In this document: positions 1 through 8,233 of the stretch, piece after piece | Layout: every line of letters starts with the position of its first letter | How positions within the stretch are numbered: position 1 is the stretch's first letter | The notes under the pieces: generated by a model | What the model was told of the DNA's origin: nothing | Seen by the model: the letters and a program-made list of their open reading frames with translations, nothing else | Databases searched by the model: none | Made by a program: the position numbers and the translations under genes | Source: Phycisphaeraceae bacterium | Lineage (GTDB): Bacteria; Planctomycetota; Phycisphaerae; Phycisphaerales; Phycisphaeraceae | Direction: 5' to 3' | Assembly (NCBI GenBank): GCA_029260615.1 | Contig: JAJDCX010000019.1 | Coordinates: forward strand, 1-41,491 | Length of the DNA stretch: 41,491 nucleotides

Positions 1-2
1 CG

Positions 3-86
3 TCTGCCGACAACCTCACGGCGACGATCGACAGCTACCCCGAGCATCCAAAGATTAAAAGGACCGGGACTCGAGGGCTGTTGTGA
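3..86 (+). CDS. possible 3' end of an unidentified gene (partial)
   Basis: An open frame enters from the left edge and ends at a TGA. The visible 27 residues finish with TGTRGLL. Nearly all codons in the first half end in G or C, as in the surrounding real genes, which is why it may be the tail of a plus-strand gene. The piece is too short to assign to a family, and in DNA this rich in GC other frames are also open, so it could be chance. Confidence 0.3.
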   Translation, partial: SADNLTATIDSYPEHPKIKRTGTRGLL

Positions 87-250
87 CCGGGGGCACCCGA
101 TCACAACCTTGGTAGCGGACCGTCCCGGCTAGATGACGGACCCCCGGTTTCCCTCCCAGGAAGTCGGGTACACAGGACGCGGGCTCGACCCGGTCCCGCT
201 GACCCCGCGCCTGCCGTTACCGCCGGAACACCGTGAGGCCTTTTAGATCG
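87..250. other. GC-rich gap with no recognised gene
   Basis: No recognisable gene or RNA is seen. One plus-strand frame is open for 37 codons (ATG at 133, TAG ending at 246) with GC-rich third positions, but it has no clear ribosome binding site and matches no family I know. It could be a decayed gene end or a small protein. Confidence 0.4.
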
Positions 251-478
251 CTGATTTATGATGTGTGATTTATGATTTGAAGAACAAGAAGTACCACAGA
301 GGCACAGAGAAAATCAGGCCGAGTTGTCCGCAGATTACACAGATTGCGCAGATAAAAAGCCGCGTGCTTGTTTACGCGCTGCCTTCTTCTCCGCGTCTCC
401 GCGTCTCCGTGTCTCCGTGTCTCCGTGCCCTCCGTGATATTCTTCATGCCTTCCCCATCTGCGGAATCTGCGGACACC
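251..478. repeat. composite intergenic repeat with inverted arms
   Basis: The composition changes abruptly to short word-like repeats. Two GATTTATGAT-type units lie at 251-276, an ACCACAGAGGCACAGAG unit at 293-309, and a CGCAGATTACACAGATT unit at 326-353. The last is matched in inverted orientation at 457-477, so the two can pair as a long stem. Between the arms is a run of tandem TCTCCGTG/TCTCCGCG units (about 386-438). Similar units recur at 31300-31447. The short open frames across this stretch on both strands are artefacts of the repeat. Confidence 0.7.
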
Positions 479-519
479 TCCCCCTCTGATTTCCTGCTTC
501 TCTAATTTAGCGGTGGCCG

Positions 520-1503
520 CTATTGAGGCCGTCCAGCTTTTCCTGTTTTTCTTCCCCCCGCCTCAACCAACGCCGACACATGCCCCACCACCCCCCGTGA
601 CAACGCACCCAGGTCGTACCCCCCCTCCAACACCGACACCACCCGCCCTCCACAGTGTTCCCCCGCCGCTTCAACTAGACAACGCGACATCCACGCAAAA
701 CCCTCACCCGACACATTCATCCCCGCCAACAGGTCCTCCGCCGCCGCATCAAAACCCGCTGAAATAAGCAAAAACCCAGGCCGATACGCCGCCAACCTCG
801 GCAGCACCTGCAGCTCAAACGCCTCCCGATATTCATCATCACCCCCGCCCACACCCAACGGGATATTCAATGTAAACCCCTCACCTTCGCCCGTCCCAAC
901 CTCGTGCGCATAACCGGTCCCCGGATAGTTCGTCGCCGGGTCTTGATGAAGACTGATGAACAGCACATCGCTTCGGCCTTCCAACAGATGCTGCGTCCCG
1001 TTGCCGTGATGCACATCAAAGTCAACGACCGCCACACGCTCAACACCAAGCTCACTTGTAAGATAATCCGCAGCCAACGCCACATTCCCAAACAAACAAA
1101 ACCCCATCGACTCACCCGCCTCCGCGTGATGCCCCGGCGGACGCACCGCACAAAAAGCGTTATCAACCTCACCACTCATCACCGCCTCCGCCGCCGCCTT
1201 CACACCCCCAGCAGCCAACAACGCAACCCCCGCGCTCTCACGACAGATCGCAGAATCAGGCGTATCAATAAACGGCCTCCCCTCCCGGCAATGCTCCAAA
1301 CACCTTTGAACATAGCCCAAAGCGTGCAACCGTTGCACATACTCAACACCCGCCGGCTCAAAAGCAATCCGGGTAAGCCGATCCAACAGACCCGCATCAC
1401 CCAACCCCCGCATCATTGCGCGCAACCGGTCCGCCCGCTCGGGATGCCCCGCGCCGGTGTCGTGATTCAAAAACCGTTCGTCATAGATCAGTCCTGTCGT
1501 CAT
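520..1503 (-). CDS. histone deacetylase family (AcuC/acetylpolyamine amidohydrolase-like) zinc hydrolase
   Basis: A 327-residue cytoplasmic deacetylase of the arginase/HDAC fold. It shows the N-terminal HPER motif (20-23), the paired active-site histidines in RPPGHHAE (His125, His126), zinc ligands Asp163 and His165 in DFDVHHGNGT, the third ligand Asp252 in SAGFDA, and the catalytic Tyr296 in LEGGYD, so it should be active. Bacterial members remove acetyl groups from proteins, polyamines or small amides; which substrate applies here cannot be read from the sequence. The ATG chosen has a GGAGGA site 11 bases upstream; an earlier in-frame ATG would add a Gly-rich stretch and is less likely. It lies 44 bases after the DUF167 gene on the same strand, so the two may be co-transcribed. 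Confidence 0.9.
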   Translation of the reverse strand: MTTGLIYDERFLNHDTGAGHPERADRLRAMMRGLGDAGLLDRLTRIAFEPAGVEYVQRLHALGYVQRCLEHCREGRPFIDTPDSAICRESAGVALLAAGGVKAAAEAVMSGEVDNAFCAVRPPGHHAEAGESMGFCLFGNVALAADYLTSELGVERVAVVDFDVHHGNGTQHLLEGRSDVLFISLHQDPATNYPGTGYAHEVGTGEGEGFTLNIPLGVGGGDDEYREAFELQVLPRLAAYRPGFLLISAGFDAAAEDLLAGMNVSGEGFAWMSRCLVEAAGEHCGGRVVSVLEGGYDLGALSRGVVGHVSALVEAGGRKTGKAGRPQ

Positions 1504-1547
1504 CGTAAACCGTCCTCCACCGCCCCCGCCCGGCAATCAAACATACC

Positions 1548-1868
1548 TCAATCCGCCAACAACAACGCCAGCCGTTCAACCACCCGCTCCACTAACAACC
1601 CCGTAACAACAAGTGTCTTCTGCGGATTCGATATCCCAACCGACACCACCACATCACGGGCCGGCACACCCAACGCCTCCGCAATCAATCGGCACACCGC
1701 CTTGTTCGCCTTGCCCCCCTCCGGCGGTTCTGCGACCGCCAACTTCAAACGATCACCCAGCATCCCCACCACCTTGCTGCGGCTGGCACCCGGCACCACC
1801 TTCACACGCACCCAAACCCCTCCCCCGCTAGACCCGACCGCTGCGATGATGCCCCTGTCTTCCTGCAT
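1548..1868 (-). CDS. DUF167 (YggU-like) small protein
   Basis: A 106-residue protein of the DUF167 family, a small alpha/beta fold of unknown function found in all domains of life. The family signature is clear: RVKVVPGASRSKV followed by RLKLAVAEPPEGGKANKAV, then a hydrophobic helix and a KTLVV strand. The open frame continues 57 codons upstream, but that part has no family similarity and overlaps the divergent VanZ-like gene, so I start at the ATG just before MQEDRG. It is the first gene of a likely two-gene unit with the deacetylase. The gap to the divergent VanZ-like gene is about 150 bases and should hold both promoters. Confidence 0.85.
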   Translation of the reverse strand: MQEDRGIIAAVGSSGGGVWVRVKVVPGASRSKVVGMLGDRLKLAVAEPPEGGKANKAVCRLIAEALGVPARDVVVSVGISNPQKTLVVTGLLVERVVERLALLLAD

Positions 1869-2022
1869 ATTTCTTGCCCGTTGCGGTTCGGATGATAACG
1901 GTCGTGCCGACTTTGCCGCCATGTTTCGCCCTATGACGAGCACATCACGACGACGCCACCCCGGCCGGGGCAGGGGTATCATAGAGTTGAATGCAACCAA
2001 GCGAGGCAAGCCGTTGGACATC

Positions 2023-3183
2023 GTGACTAAATCCAGCACCCCCCGCCAAACCGGGGGCCAGACCGGGGGCCCGGCACATCAGCCGGCGCTCTGGCACCGC
2101 CCAGGGTGGCTGCGCGCGCCGCTCCTGGCACTGATCTGGGCGATCCTGGTGATCTACGGCTCACTGCTGCCCTGGGGCTTGGACCTCGGCGGCGCGGTGG
2201 ACCAGGCTGGGGGGATCGCGCCGGCACTTTTCCATTGGATCACCAGTCCAACCTGGGTACCCGCGGTCACCGAAACCTCTTCCTACGGCATCCCCACTTG
2301 GGCCAGCGACCTGGTGCTGAACCTGCTGCTCTACGGCCCGCTGGGCGTGCTGCTCCGCCTAACCATGTCACGTCTCACCGGCTGGCACGCGATACAGACC
2401 CTCTACGCCGCCGCCGCCATCGTCTCGCTTAGCTGGATGATCGAATCGACCCAGAGCCTGATCCCCGGGCGGTACGCCTCGATCCAGGATGTGCTTGCCA
2501 ACTCACTGGGCGGCTGCTTGGGCGTCATCATCGGGCACCGGATCAACACCGCCTGGCGGGCCGGGGCGTTTACCCTCTACCGCTGGACCGCCAAACCAAT
2601 GAGCGTTTTGCATCACCGCCTGCACACACACAAGACCCGCCCGATCGTGATGTTCATCGCGCTGGCAGTCAACGCAGGATTGATCGCGTTGTGGTACTCA
2701 CTCTCGACCTCCCCCGCAGGTGTAGCGGATAACCACAGCGGACAGACCGCGATCTATCTCGTGCCGTTCCAGCGCTACTTCGACCGGTCCTATGATGTCG
2801 CGGCGGTGCTGCTTGGCCAGTCCATGATCGTGTATTGCCTCGCCGGTGCGGTGTGGATGCTGACGATGATGCGCGGACGCACACGAAGGGCGCTTGGGTG
2901 GGTCGTCCTCACAGCCGCGCTCACCGCGGCGGCGGTCGAGGGGCTCAAACTCATGGGCCAACAACCGGGGGCGGGTGCGGGGGCGGATGCGGACATCACC
3001 GAGCCGTTGATCGCCCTGATCGCAGGCGGCCTGGTGCTGACCGCGGCGTTCATGCTGGTCCACGCCTGCCGGTGCTCGTGCCGGCGTCTTGAACAATCCC
3101 CGGTCGATGTCGATCGCCGACGGCGAGGACACGATTACCGCTTCGCCATGCGGTCCGATAAGCCGGACCCAGAGGCCCGGTAG
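2023..3183 (+). CDS. VanZ-like integral membrane protein
   Basis: A 386-residue protein with about eight membrane segments. The first half matches the VanZ family: a first helix ending in YGSLLPW, then ASDLVLNLLLYGPLG, and IESTQSLIPGR followed by an ASIQDVLAN segment, the Glu/Arg/Asp pattern typical of the family. VanZ of enterococci gives teicoplanin resistance, but most homologues have no known role. The second half adds four more helices and a basic tail. The frame is open far upstream, but only as antisense of the previous two genes. I use GTG at 2023; TTG at 2014 is an alternative with a GAGGC site eight bases before it. An 11-codon ATG frame (1991-2026) ends by overlapping this GTG, so coupling is possible. 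The N-terminus carries two TGG units encoded by CCGGGGGC repeats 12 bases apart. Confidence 0.75.
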   Translation: MTKSSTPRQTGGQTGGPAHQPALWHRPGWLRAPLLALIWAILVIYGSLLPWGLDLGGAVDQAGGIAPALFHWITSPTWVPAVTETSSYGIPTWASDLVLNLLLYGPLGVLLRLTMSRLTGWHAIQTLYAAAAIVSLSWMIESTQSLIPGRYASIQDVLANSLGGCLGVIIGHRINTAWRAGAFTLYRWTAKPMSVLHHRLHTHKTRPIVMFIALAVNAGLIALWYSLSTSPAGVADNHSGQTAIYLVPFQRYFDRSYDVAAVLLGQSMIVYCLAGAVWMLTMMRGRTRRALGWVVLTAALTAAAVEGLKLMGQQPGAGAGADADITEPLIALIAGGLVLTAAFMLVHACRCSCRRLEQSPVDVDRRRRGHDYRFAMRSDKPDPEAR

Positions 3184-3259
3184 CGTGTGTTACGGATGGG
3201 CGATGATGGGGTTCACCTGCTGACCCAGTAAGACCTTAAGTCCCCTTTGCCTCGGGTCG

Positions 3260-5632
3260 ATGAGCCAATGGGAGACCCTAGTAATCGATCCAACCACAAC
3301 AAAAACTATTCCGCGAGCCGCCGGTGGTATCGAGAATCGTAGGTACGGCCGACTCAAAGAGCCCGGGCTGTGCTGCAGCGCCGGGGCTGTGATCGACCTG
3401 TCTGCCGGGGGCGTTCGGATACTGTCCTCACGCCCACTGAGGGGCCGACTGGACGTCTTTTTCGATACCGAAGATGGCCCGAAGCTGGGCGTAAAAACCA
3501 AGATCGCCTGGTGCCGCCGTGTCGGGTTCCGCTCATACCTGGTGGGCCTGCAGTTCGAGGACCTGCCACTGAGTGCCGCCAAGCGGCTGCTGCGCCAAGG
3601 GGCCTGCGCCCCAACCCCAACCAGGAAAGGCAGACCTGCCCAGCCCCTGCAGCTAGGCTCGATGATGCTGGGTCTGGTGTTACTAGGTGCCGGGGCATTG
3701 GCCCAGTCTTGTGTGCAATTCCAGTGGGCCGACGACTTGGGATTATCGGAAGATGCCGTAGCCGCCATAAGCCAAGCAACCAAGCCCTTGATTTTCCTTG
3801 GGGTGCTTGCTCTGGTCTATGCCCTACTGCGGGCCCTGGTCAGGCCTGCGCCGTCAGTACAGCGTGGCCGAGTGTCTCGGATCAATGACCACGGCCACGA
3901 CCGGCGCGACCCGCGCTCGATGCTCAACAGCATCCTCGAAAGCGCACTGGGTGGCGTACTGATCCTCCACGCGGTCCGTGATGACGCCGATGGCATCCAA
4001 GACTTTATCGTGCAGACCATCAACCCCGCCGCCGAGCAACTGCTGGGGCGCAGCGCCGAGGACCTGGTCGGCAGGCGTTTAAAAAGCACGCTGCCCTGCC
4101 TGGCATCCGAGGGCCTGTACGACAAGGCGGTCTCGGTTGTAGAGACGGGTCTGCCACATGACAGTCAGACAAAGCTGCGACACGATGGGCGGTGGTACCG
4201 GTACACAGCCGTGAAACTCGGAGACGGGCTGGCGGTGACTTTCGCCGACATCAGCGAGCAACGGATCACCGAAGACAAGCTACGCCACGCCGCCTACCAC
4301 GACGCACTAACCGGGCTCCCCAACCGCAAGCTGCTGATCGAGCATCTGGAGCAGGCGGTCCACCGCTCCAAGCGGATCAAAGACTACCGGTTCGCGGTCT
4401 TGTTCCTGGACTTCGATCGGTTCAAGATCATCAACGACAGCCTCGGGCATGACGCCGGGGACCAGTTGTTGATGAAGATCACCGAACGCCTGCGAGAGAA
4501 CCTGCGCGACCTGGACACAACTGCACGGCTGGGCGATTCGCACCTGCCTTCACGCTTAGGCGGGGACGAGTTTGTCGTGCTGCTGGAAGGTATCAAAGAC
4601 GACCGGTCCGCAGCGATCGTCGCCCAACGTCTGCTGGATACGTTCAACGTGCCGTACGAGATTTCCGGGCACGAGGTAACTTCCACGGCGAGCATCGGGA
4701 TCGTTGTCAGTGACCCGCGCTACACCAAGCCGGATGACATCCTCCGTGACGCCGACACCGCGATGTACAGCGCCAAGACTACCGGCAAGGCGAAGTACGT
4801 CGTCTTCGATGAGGCGATGCACAAAACGATCGTCGAACAACTAACCCTCGAGAACGAGCTGCGGGCCGCGGTGGAAGCCGAGGCGTTCGGGGTCGTGTAT
4901 GAACCGATCGTCTGCCTGCAGACCGGCCGACTCAAAGGGCTTGAGGCGTTGATCCGCTGGCCCCATCCACGGCGTGGCGAGGTCTCGCCCGGTGAGTTCA
5001 TCGAGCTCGCCGAGGAGTTAGGCCTGATCGCCCCGATCGGGCGGTGGATCTTACGCGAGGCATGCCGAACGTTTGTCGGCTGGCGGCGAGATCACCCCGA
5101 TAGCGCGCCTGATTTCATCAACGTCAATGTTTCACGGAGTCAGCTGCGCGATCCGGGGCTGATAGGCCAGGTCAACGCCATCATGCTGGAGACCGGTATC
5201 AAACCGGGGATGCTGCGACTGGAGATCACCGAGTCGATGGTGATGGACGATCTGGACGAGATGGCCAAGGTGCTTCACCAACTCAAGGACCTGGGTGTGA
5301 TTCTGGCGATGGACGATTTTGGGACCGGGCACTCGTCGCTGACCTGCCTGCACCGGTTCCCACTTAATGTTCTTAAGATCGACCGCAGCTTCATCAACAG
5401 CGTCGGCCGCAAGGAGCGTCACTACGGCGCGATCCTGTATGCGGTGATCGAGTTGGCGAAGAATCTGGACATGGCTGTGATCGCCGAGGGTATCGAGAAC
5501 GCCAACCAATTGGCGCTGCTTCAGGGGCTTGGCTGCCAGTACGGGCAGGGGTACCTGTTCAGCGAACCGGTCGCGGCTAAAGACGCCCACCTGCTGTTGA
5601 ACCGGGACTTCACACAACCCCGCGCCGCTTGA
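3260..5632 (+). CDS. PilZ-PAS-GGDEF-EAL cyclic-di-GMP signalling protein
   Basis: A 790-residue membrane-bound protein for cyclic-di-GMP turnover. Order: a PilZ-like domain (about 25-115) with the RRYGR and DLSAGG binding motifs; two membrane segments (about 133-152 and 176-195) with a short outside loop; a PAS-like sensor (about 220-335); a GGDEF domain (about 340-520) with an intact GGDEF at 434-438; and an EAL domain (about 525-785). The EAL domain keeps EALIRW (562-567), NVNVS, EITES, DDFGTG (685-690), LKIDRS and AEGIE, so it should be an active phosphodiesterase. An extra segment before GGDEF blurs the usual inhibitory RxxD site. PilZ at the N-terminus suggests that the product is also sensed by the same chain. 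The start site has only a weak GGGT element upstream. Confidence 0.93.
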   Translation: MSQWETLVIDPTTTKTIPRAAGGIENRRYGRLKEPGLCCSAGAVIDLSAGGVRILSSRPLRGRLDVFFDTEDGPKLGVKTKIAWCRRVGFRSYLVGLQFEDLPLSAAKRLLRQGACAPTPTRKGRPAQPLQLGSMMLGLVLLGAGALAQSCVQFQWADDLGLSEDAVAAISQATKPLIFLGVLALVYALLRALVRPAPSVQRGRVSRINDHGHDRRDPRSMLNSILESALGGVLILHAVRDDADGIQDFIVQTINPAAEQLLGRSAEDLVGRRLKSTLPCLASEGLYDKAVSVVETGLPHDSQTKLRHDGRWYRYTAVKLGDGLAVTFADISEQRITEDKLRHAAYHDALTGLPNRKLLIEHLEQAVHRSKRIKDYRFAVLFLDFDRFKIINDSLGHDAGDQLLMKITERLRENLRDLDTTARLGDSHLPSRLGGDEFVVLLEGIKDDRSAAIVAQRLLDTFNVPYEISGHEVTSTASIGIVVSDPRYTKPDDILRDADTAMYSAKTTGKAKYVVFDEAMHKTIVEQLTLENELRAAVEAEAFGVVYEPIVCLQTGRLKGLEALIRWPHPRRGEVSPGEFIELAEELGLIAPIGRWILREACRTFVGWRRDHPDSAPDFINVNVSRSQLRDPGLIGQVNAIMLETGIKPGMLRLEITESMVMDDLDEMAKVLHQLKDLGVILAMDDFGTGHSSLTCLHRFPLNVLKIDRSFINSVGRKERHYGAILYAVIELAKNLDMAVIAEGIENANQLALLQGLGCQYGQGYLFSEPVAAKDAHLLLNRDFTQPRAA

Positions 5633-5639
5633 AGCAGAT

Positions 5640-5770
5640 CTAAGGACATTCCCAATCCAAACACCGCGGATGCCTGATGATAGCACCGCATGTATATGCG
5701 GTGTCCGCGGATATTCATCCACGGCTATCATCAGGCGTGACGCTACGGATGGATTAAGAACGCTCTAAAG
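5640..5770. repeat. three-way-junction repeat, copy A
   Basis: A 131-base element between two converging genes. A perfect 12-base stem (5672-5683 with 5725-5736) encloses two back-to-back hairpins: 5684-5703 (8 base pairs, loop GTAT) and 5705-5724 (8 pairs with one mismatch, loop ATTC), separated by one base. Outer ends CTAAGGACATT and CGCTCTAAAG form an imperfect terminal inverted repeat. The right end abuts the stop codon of the phosphoesterase. It may act as a two-way terminator. A second copy lies at 20971-21100. Confidence 0.8.
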
Positions 5771-6619
5771 TTAAGCGGCCAACGCCGAGGCGTGTTGCAA
5801 TTCAAACCGTGCAACAGGCTTTGGGCCCAACGCATACCGCGTCTCATCTTTTTGAAAGACGATCGGGCATACCGAAAGCGTGCCATCTTGGATCACCACT
5901 GCGTGCGGGCGAAACGGGAAGCCGTAGGCCCCGGTGTTGATGATGACCCGCCGGCCAAACCGCCAGATGCCGGCCCGGTGGATGTGCCCGAAGACGAAGA
6001 ACCGTGAGTCAGGCGCGTAGTGCTTTGCGAACTTGCAAGCGGCACGCGGCAGGGTGTGCCAGTACCAAAAGACCCGTCCCAGTTTGACCGCCATACCTAT
6101 TAGTTTCCGTGGAAGACTTTGGCTCGGCTCGTCGTGGTGGCGTGTCATCTCGTCCCAGGTGAAGTGCGATGCGTACTGCGCCGCGGCGAGGTGGCCGGCA
6201 TCGGTGTCGCGTTCGTCTGGGGACAGGGCGTTGTGCGTGCGTTGATTCAAGAACCGCAGGCGGTCACGGTGGCCGGTCCAAGGCGAGATCGCCGGGTGCA
6301 GTGCATCGCCGTGGGTCAGGTAGACTTCGCCACCGCACAGTTCCAGGCTGCGGCGGTCGGTGATCAGTGGGTCGTGGTTGCCGGAGATAAGCGTCAGCTC
6401 GACGCCGTCTTCTTCACACATCTGCTCGACCAGCAGGACTTCTCTGGCGGCGGCGACACGGAGGGAGGCGTCGTGGACCTCGGCGATGTCGCCGTTAATC
6501 ACCAGGCGGTCCGCCCCGGCCCAGAGCGGCCTGAGAGCCACGGCAGATACCGCGCCACCCTTGGGCTTGCCCAGGTGTGTGTCCGATAGGATTACGATGC
6601 GCTCGGTACGGTCTGTCAC
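5771..6619 (-). CDS. calcineurin-like metallophosphoesterase (LpxH-like)
   Basis: A 282-residue two-metal phosphoesterase. All family motifs are present: SDTHLG (Asp13, His15), NGDIAE (Asp44), SGNHDP (Asn81, His82), THGD (His103) and the C-terminal GHIHRAG (His212, His214). The spacing resembles the UDP-2,3-diacylglucosamine hydrolase branch, but the true substrate is unknown. The frame runs a further 81 codons upstream through an intergenic repeat (6701-6806) that reads as YLRLSAFICG, so I place the start at GTG 6619, seven codons before the first metal motif. TTG at 6655 is the alternative. Neither has a good ribosome binding site. Confidence 0.82.
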   Translation of the reverse strand: MTDRTERIVILSDTHLGKPKGGAVSAVALRPLWAGADRLVINGDIAEVHDASLRVAAAREVLLVEQMCEEDGVELTLISGNHDPLITDRRSLELCGGEVYLTHGDALHPAISPWTGHRDRLRFLNQRTHNALSPDERDTDAGHLAAAQYASHFTWDEMTRHHDEPSQSLPRKLIGMAVKLGRVFWYWHTLPRAACKFAKHYAPDSRFFVFGHIHRAGIWRFGRRVIINTGAYGFPFRPHAVVIQDGTLSVCPIVFQKDETRYALGPKPVARFELQHASALAA

Positions 6620-6700
6620 AGACTGATCATCGGTGGTTTGCGAGGCGTGGTTCAACCGATAACCCGGCGGGGCTTGTGAATACGGCTGATGCGTGAAGGA

Positions 6701-6806
6701 GCAGAGGTTATAGCCGCAAATGAACGCGGATAAACGCAAATAGACCGTATTTACGGGGCTGCCCAGCCACGGATTTATGCGTGTCCATTGGCGTGTATCG
6801 CGGTCA
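6701..6806. repeat. intergenic inverted repeat (GATAAACGC family), copy 1
   Basis: The stretch 6701-6747 matches 10821-10867 with few differences over 47 bases. It carries the words GAACGCGGATAAACGC and AATAGACCG. A degenerate inverted arm (GGATTTATGCGTGTCC, then GGCGTGTATCGCGG) follows at about 6770-6806. It lies between the uvrC terminator hairpin and the phosphoesterase start, and creates the false N-terminal extension of that gene. Confidence 0.7.
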
Positions 6807-6849
6807 ACCCAAACCGACTTCTGCTCGTTTTCTTCGTTGATGGTGCAGA

Positions 6850-6868
6850 CCGGCGATGGCATCGCCGG
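6850..6868 (-). terminator. strong hairpin downstream of uvrC
   Basis: A perfect 8-base stem CCGGCGAT / ATCGCCGG with a three-base loop, 25 bases after the uvrC stop. No T-run follows in the uvrC direction; a T-rich stretch follows it in the plus direction instead. It probably ends or stabilises the permease-uvrC transcript. Confidence 0.5.
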
Positions 6869-6892
6869 CTTTATAAAAGACGGGGCAGGCGC

Positions 6893-8233
6893 TTAATCGC
6901 CGACGGTTTTTTTTCGGCGGAGGATGTGGTGGTAGTGCTGGGCGAAGCGGTGGGCCTCGTCACGGATGGCCTGACACAGGCGCAGGCCGGGGTTCTCTCT
7001 GCCCAGGCGGATCGGGTCACCCTCTGCCTGGGTGTATATCAACTCTTCTTTTTTTGCCAGAGAGATGACCATCGGGGGTTTGATGTGGAGTTGGCCGAAG
7101 GCTTCTAGTGCGGCGTGGAGTTGGCCCAGGCCGCCGTCGATCAGGATGACATCGGGGTACAGCTCGTGGCCCTCGCCTGCCTCGCGGTACCGCCGACTGA
7201 CAACCTCGCGGATCGAGGCGTAGTCGTCGTTGCCGCCGGGCACGGTCTTGATTTTGTAACGGCGGTACTCGTTCTTGAAGGGACGGCCATCGACAAAGCA
7301 GACCTTTGAGCCAACGGTTTCATCGCCCTGAAGGTGGGCGATGTCGATGGCTTCGATGCAGCGGACCGGTTCGGCCAGGCCGAGCGTTCGGGCCAGGGAT
7401 TCCAGGCCCTTGCGTGGGTCTTGGACGAACGATTCGACCTCGGGCTGCCAACCCTGATTGGCCTTGCCGCGTTCGTCGAGTTTTTCCAGTGCCTTGATCT
7501 GGTCGCGCAGCACGGCGGCTCTTTCGAACTCATGCGCATCGGATTCGGCCTGCATCTGGGACCGCATCTCCCGGAGCATCACCGAGCGCTTGGATTCGAG
7601 GAACCGCACGAAGCGATTGATGTCGTCGCGGTAGGCCTCTTTGCTTATCTTCTCGCCGCAGGGTGCGGTGCATTGCTTGATCGGGTAGAGCAGGCAGGGG
7701 CGGAAGTGTCGGCGTTGGTCGTCGTCTTCGCGGATGTCCAGGTGACAGGTGCGGAACTTGAACACGCGCTGCGCCAGTTGTATGGATTCTCGCAGGGCGT
7801 AGACACTGGTGAAGGGGCCCAGGACCTTGGCGCCTTTAAACTGTGGGGCCATGGGTTCGCGGGTGATGAAGACGCCGGGGAAGTCGTCACGGGTGGTGAC
7901 CACGAGGTAGGGGAAGCTCTTGCCGTCGGTGAGGCGGGCGTTGAACTTTGGGTGGATGTCCTTGATTAATCGGTTCTCGGTGAGCAGGGCTTCCCACTCG
8001 CCTTCGCACTCGATGAAATCGAAGTCATCGACGAGGTCGAGCATGGGTTGCTTCATCGGCCCCAGTTCGGCGGAGGGGACGAAGTAGCTGCTGACGCGGT
8101 CGGGGAGGCTCAATGCCTTGCCGATGTAGAGCACGACGCCGGCGGGGTCTTTCATCAGGTAGACGCCGGGCACGGCGGGGAGAGCATGGGCTTTGGCGAG
8201 GAGCTGGTCGAGTTTTTCGCGTGGTGCGGTCAT
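6893..8233 (-). CDS. uvrC: UvrC excinuclease subunit lacking the C-terminal HhH domain
   Basis: UvrC makes both cuts in nucleotide excision repair with UvrA and UvrB. This protein has the GIY-YIG nuclease (GVYLMKD and LYIGKA, residues 23-40), four cysteines (163, 180, 188, 192) whose last spacings match the reported iron-sulfur ligands of E. coli UvrC, a UVR motif that binds UvrB (about 234-252), and the RNase H-like nuclease with Asp297, Asp366 and His428. It is 446 residues, against roughly 600 for typical UvrC. It stops about 18 residues after the last catalytic His, so the C-terminal double helix-hairpin-helix domain is absent. The stop is followed by a hairpin rather than by frameshifted remains, so the short form looks natural. 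Its ATG overlaps the stop of the upstream permease gene (ATGA). Confidence 0.93.
   Translation of the reverse strand: MTAPREKLDQLLAKAHALPAVPGVYLMKDPAGVVLYIGKALSLPDRVSSYFVPSAELGPMKQPMLDLVDDFDFIECEGEWEALLTENRLIKDIHPKFNARLTDGKSFPYLVVTTRDDFPGVFITREPMAPQFKGAKVLGPFTSVYALRESIQLAQRVFKFRTCHLDIREDDDQRRHFRPCLLYPIKQCTAPCGEKISKEAYRDDINRFVRFLESKRSVMLREMRSQMQAESDAHEFERAAVLRDQIKALEKLDERGKANQGWQPEVESFVQDPRKGLESLARTLGLAEPVRCIEAIDIAHLQGDETVGSKVCFVDGRPFKNEYRRYKIKTVPGGNDDYASIREVVSRRYREAGEGHELYPDVILIDGGLGQLHAALEAFGQLHIKPPMVISLAKKEELIYTQAEGDPIRLGRENPGLRLCQAIRDEAHRFAQHYHHILRRKKTVGD

Noticed and set aside
1..246. Possible RNase P RNA, SRP RNA or tmRNA at the window start
   Set aside because: None of the conserved core sequences of these RNAs is present.
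265..489. Open frames on both strands across 256-489
   Set aside because: They translate the tandem TCTCCGTG and CACAGATT words and are not real genes.
904..2022. Open frame of about 370 codons upstream of, and in frame with, the VanZ-like gene
   Set aside because: It is antisense to two genes with clear family motifs, has Arg/Thr/Pro-rich shadow composition and no domain.
6620..6862. N-terminal extension of the metallophosphoesterase
   Set aside because: It is the translation of an intergenic repeat also found at 10821.
6893..6960. Frameshift explaining the missing UvrC tail
   Set aside because: No helix-hairpin-helix-like sequence is seen in any frame downstream; a hairpin and a repeat follow instead.
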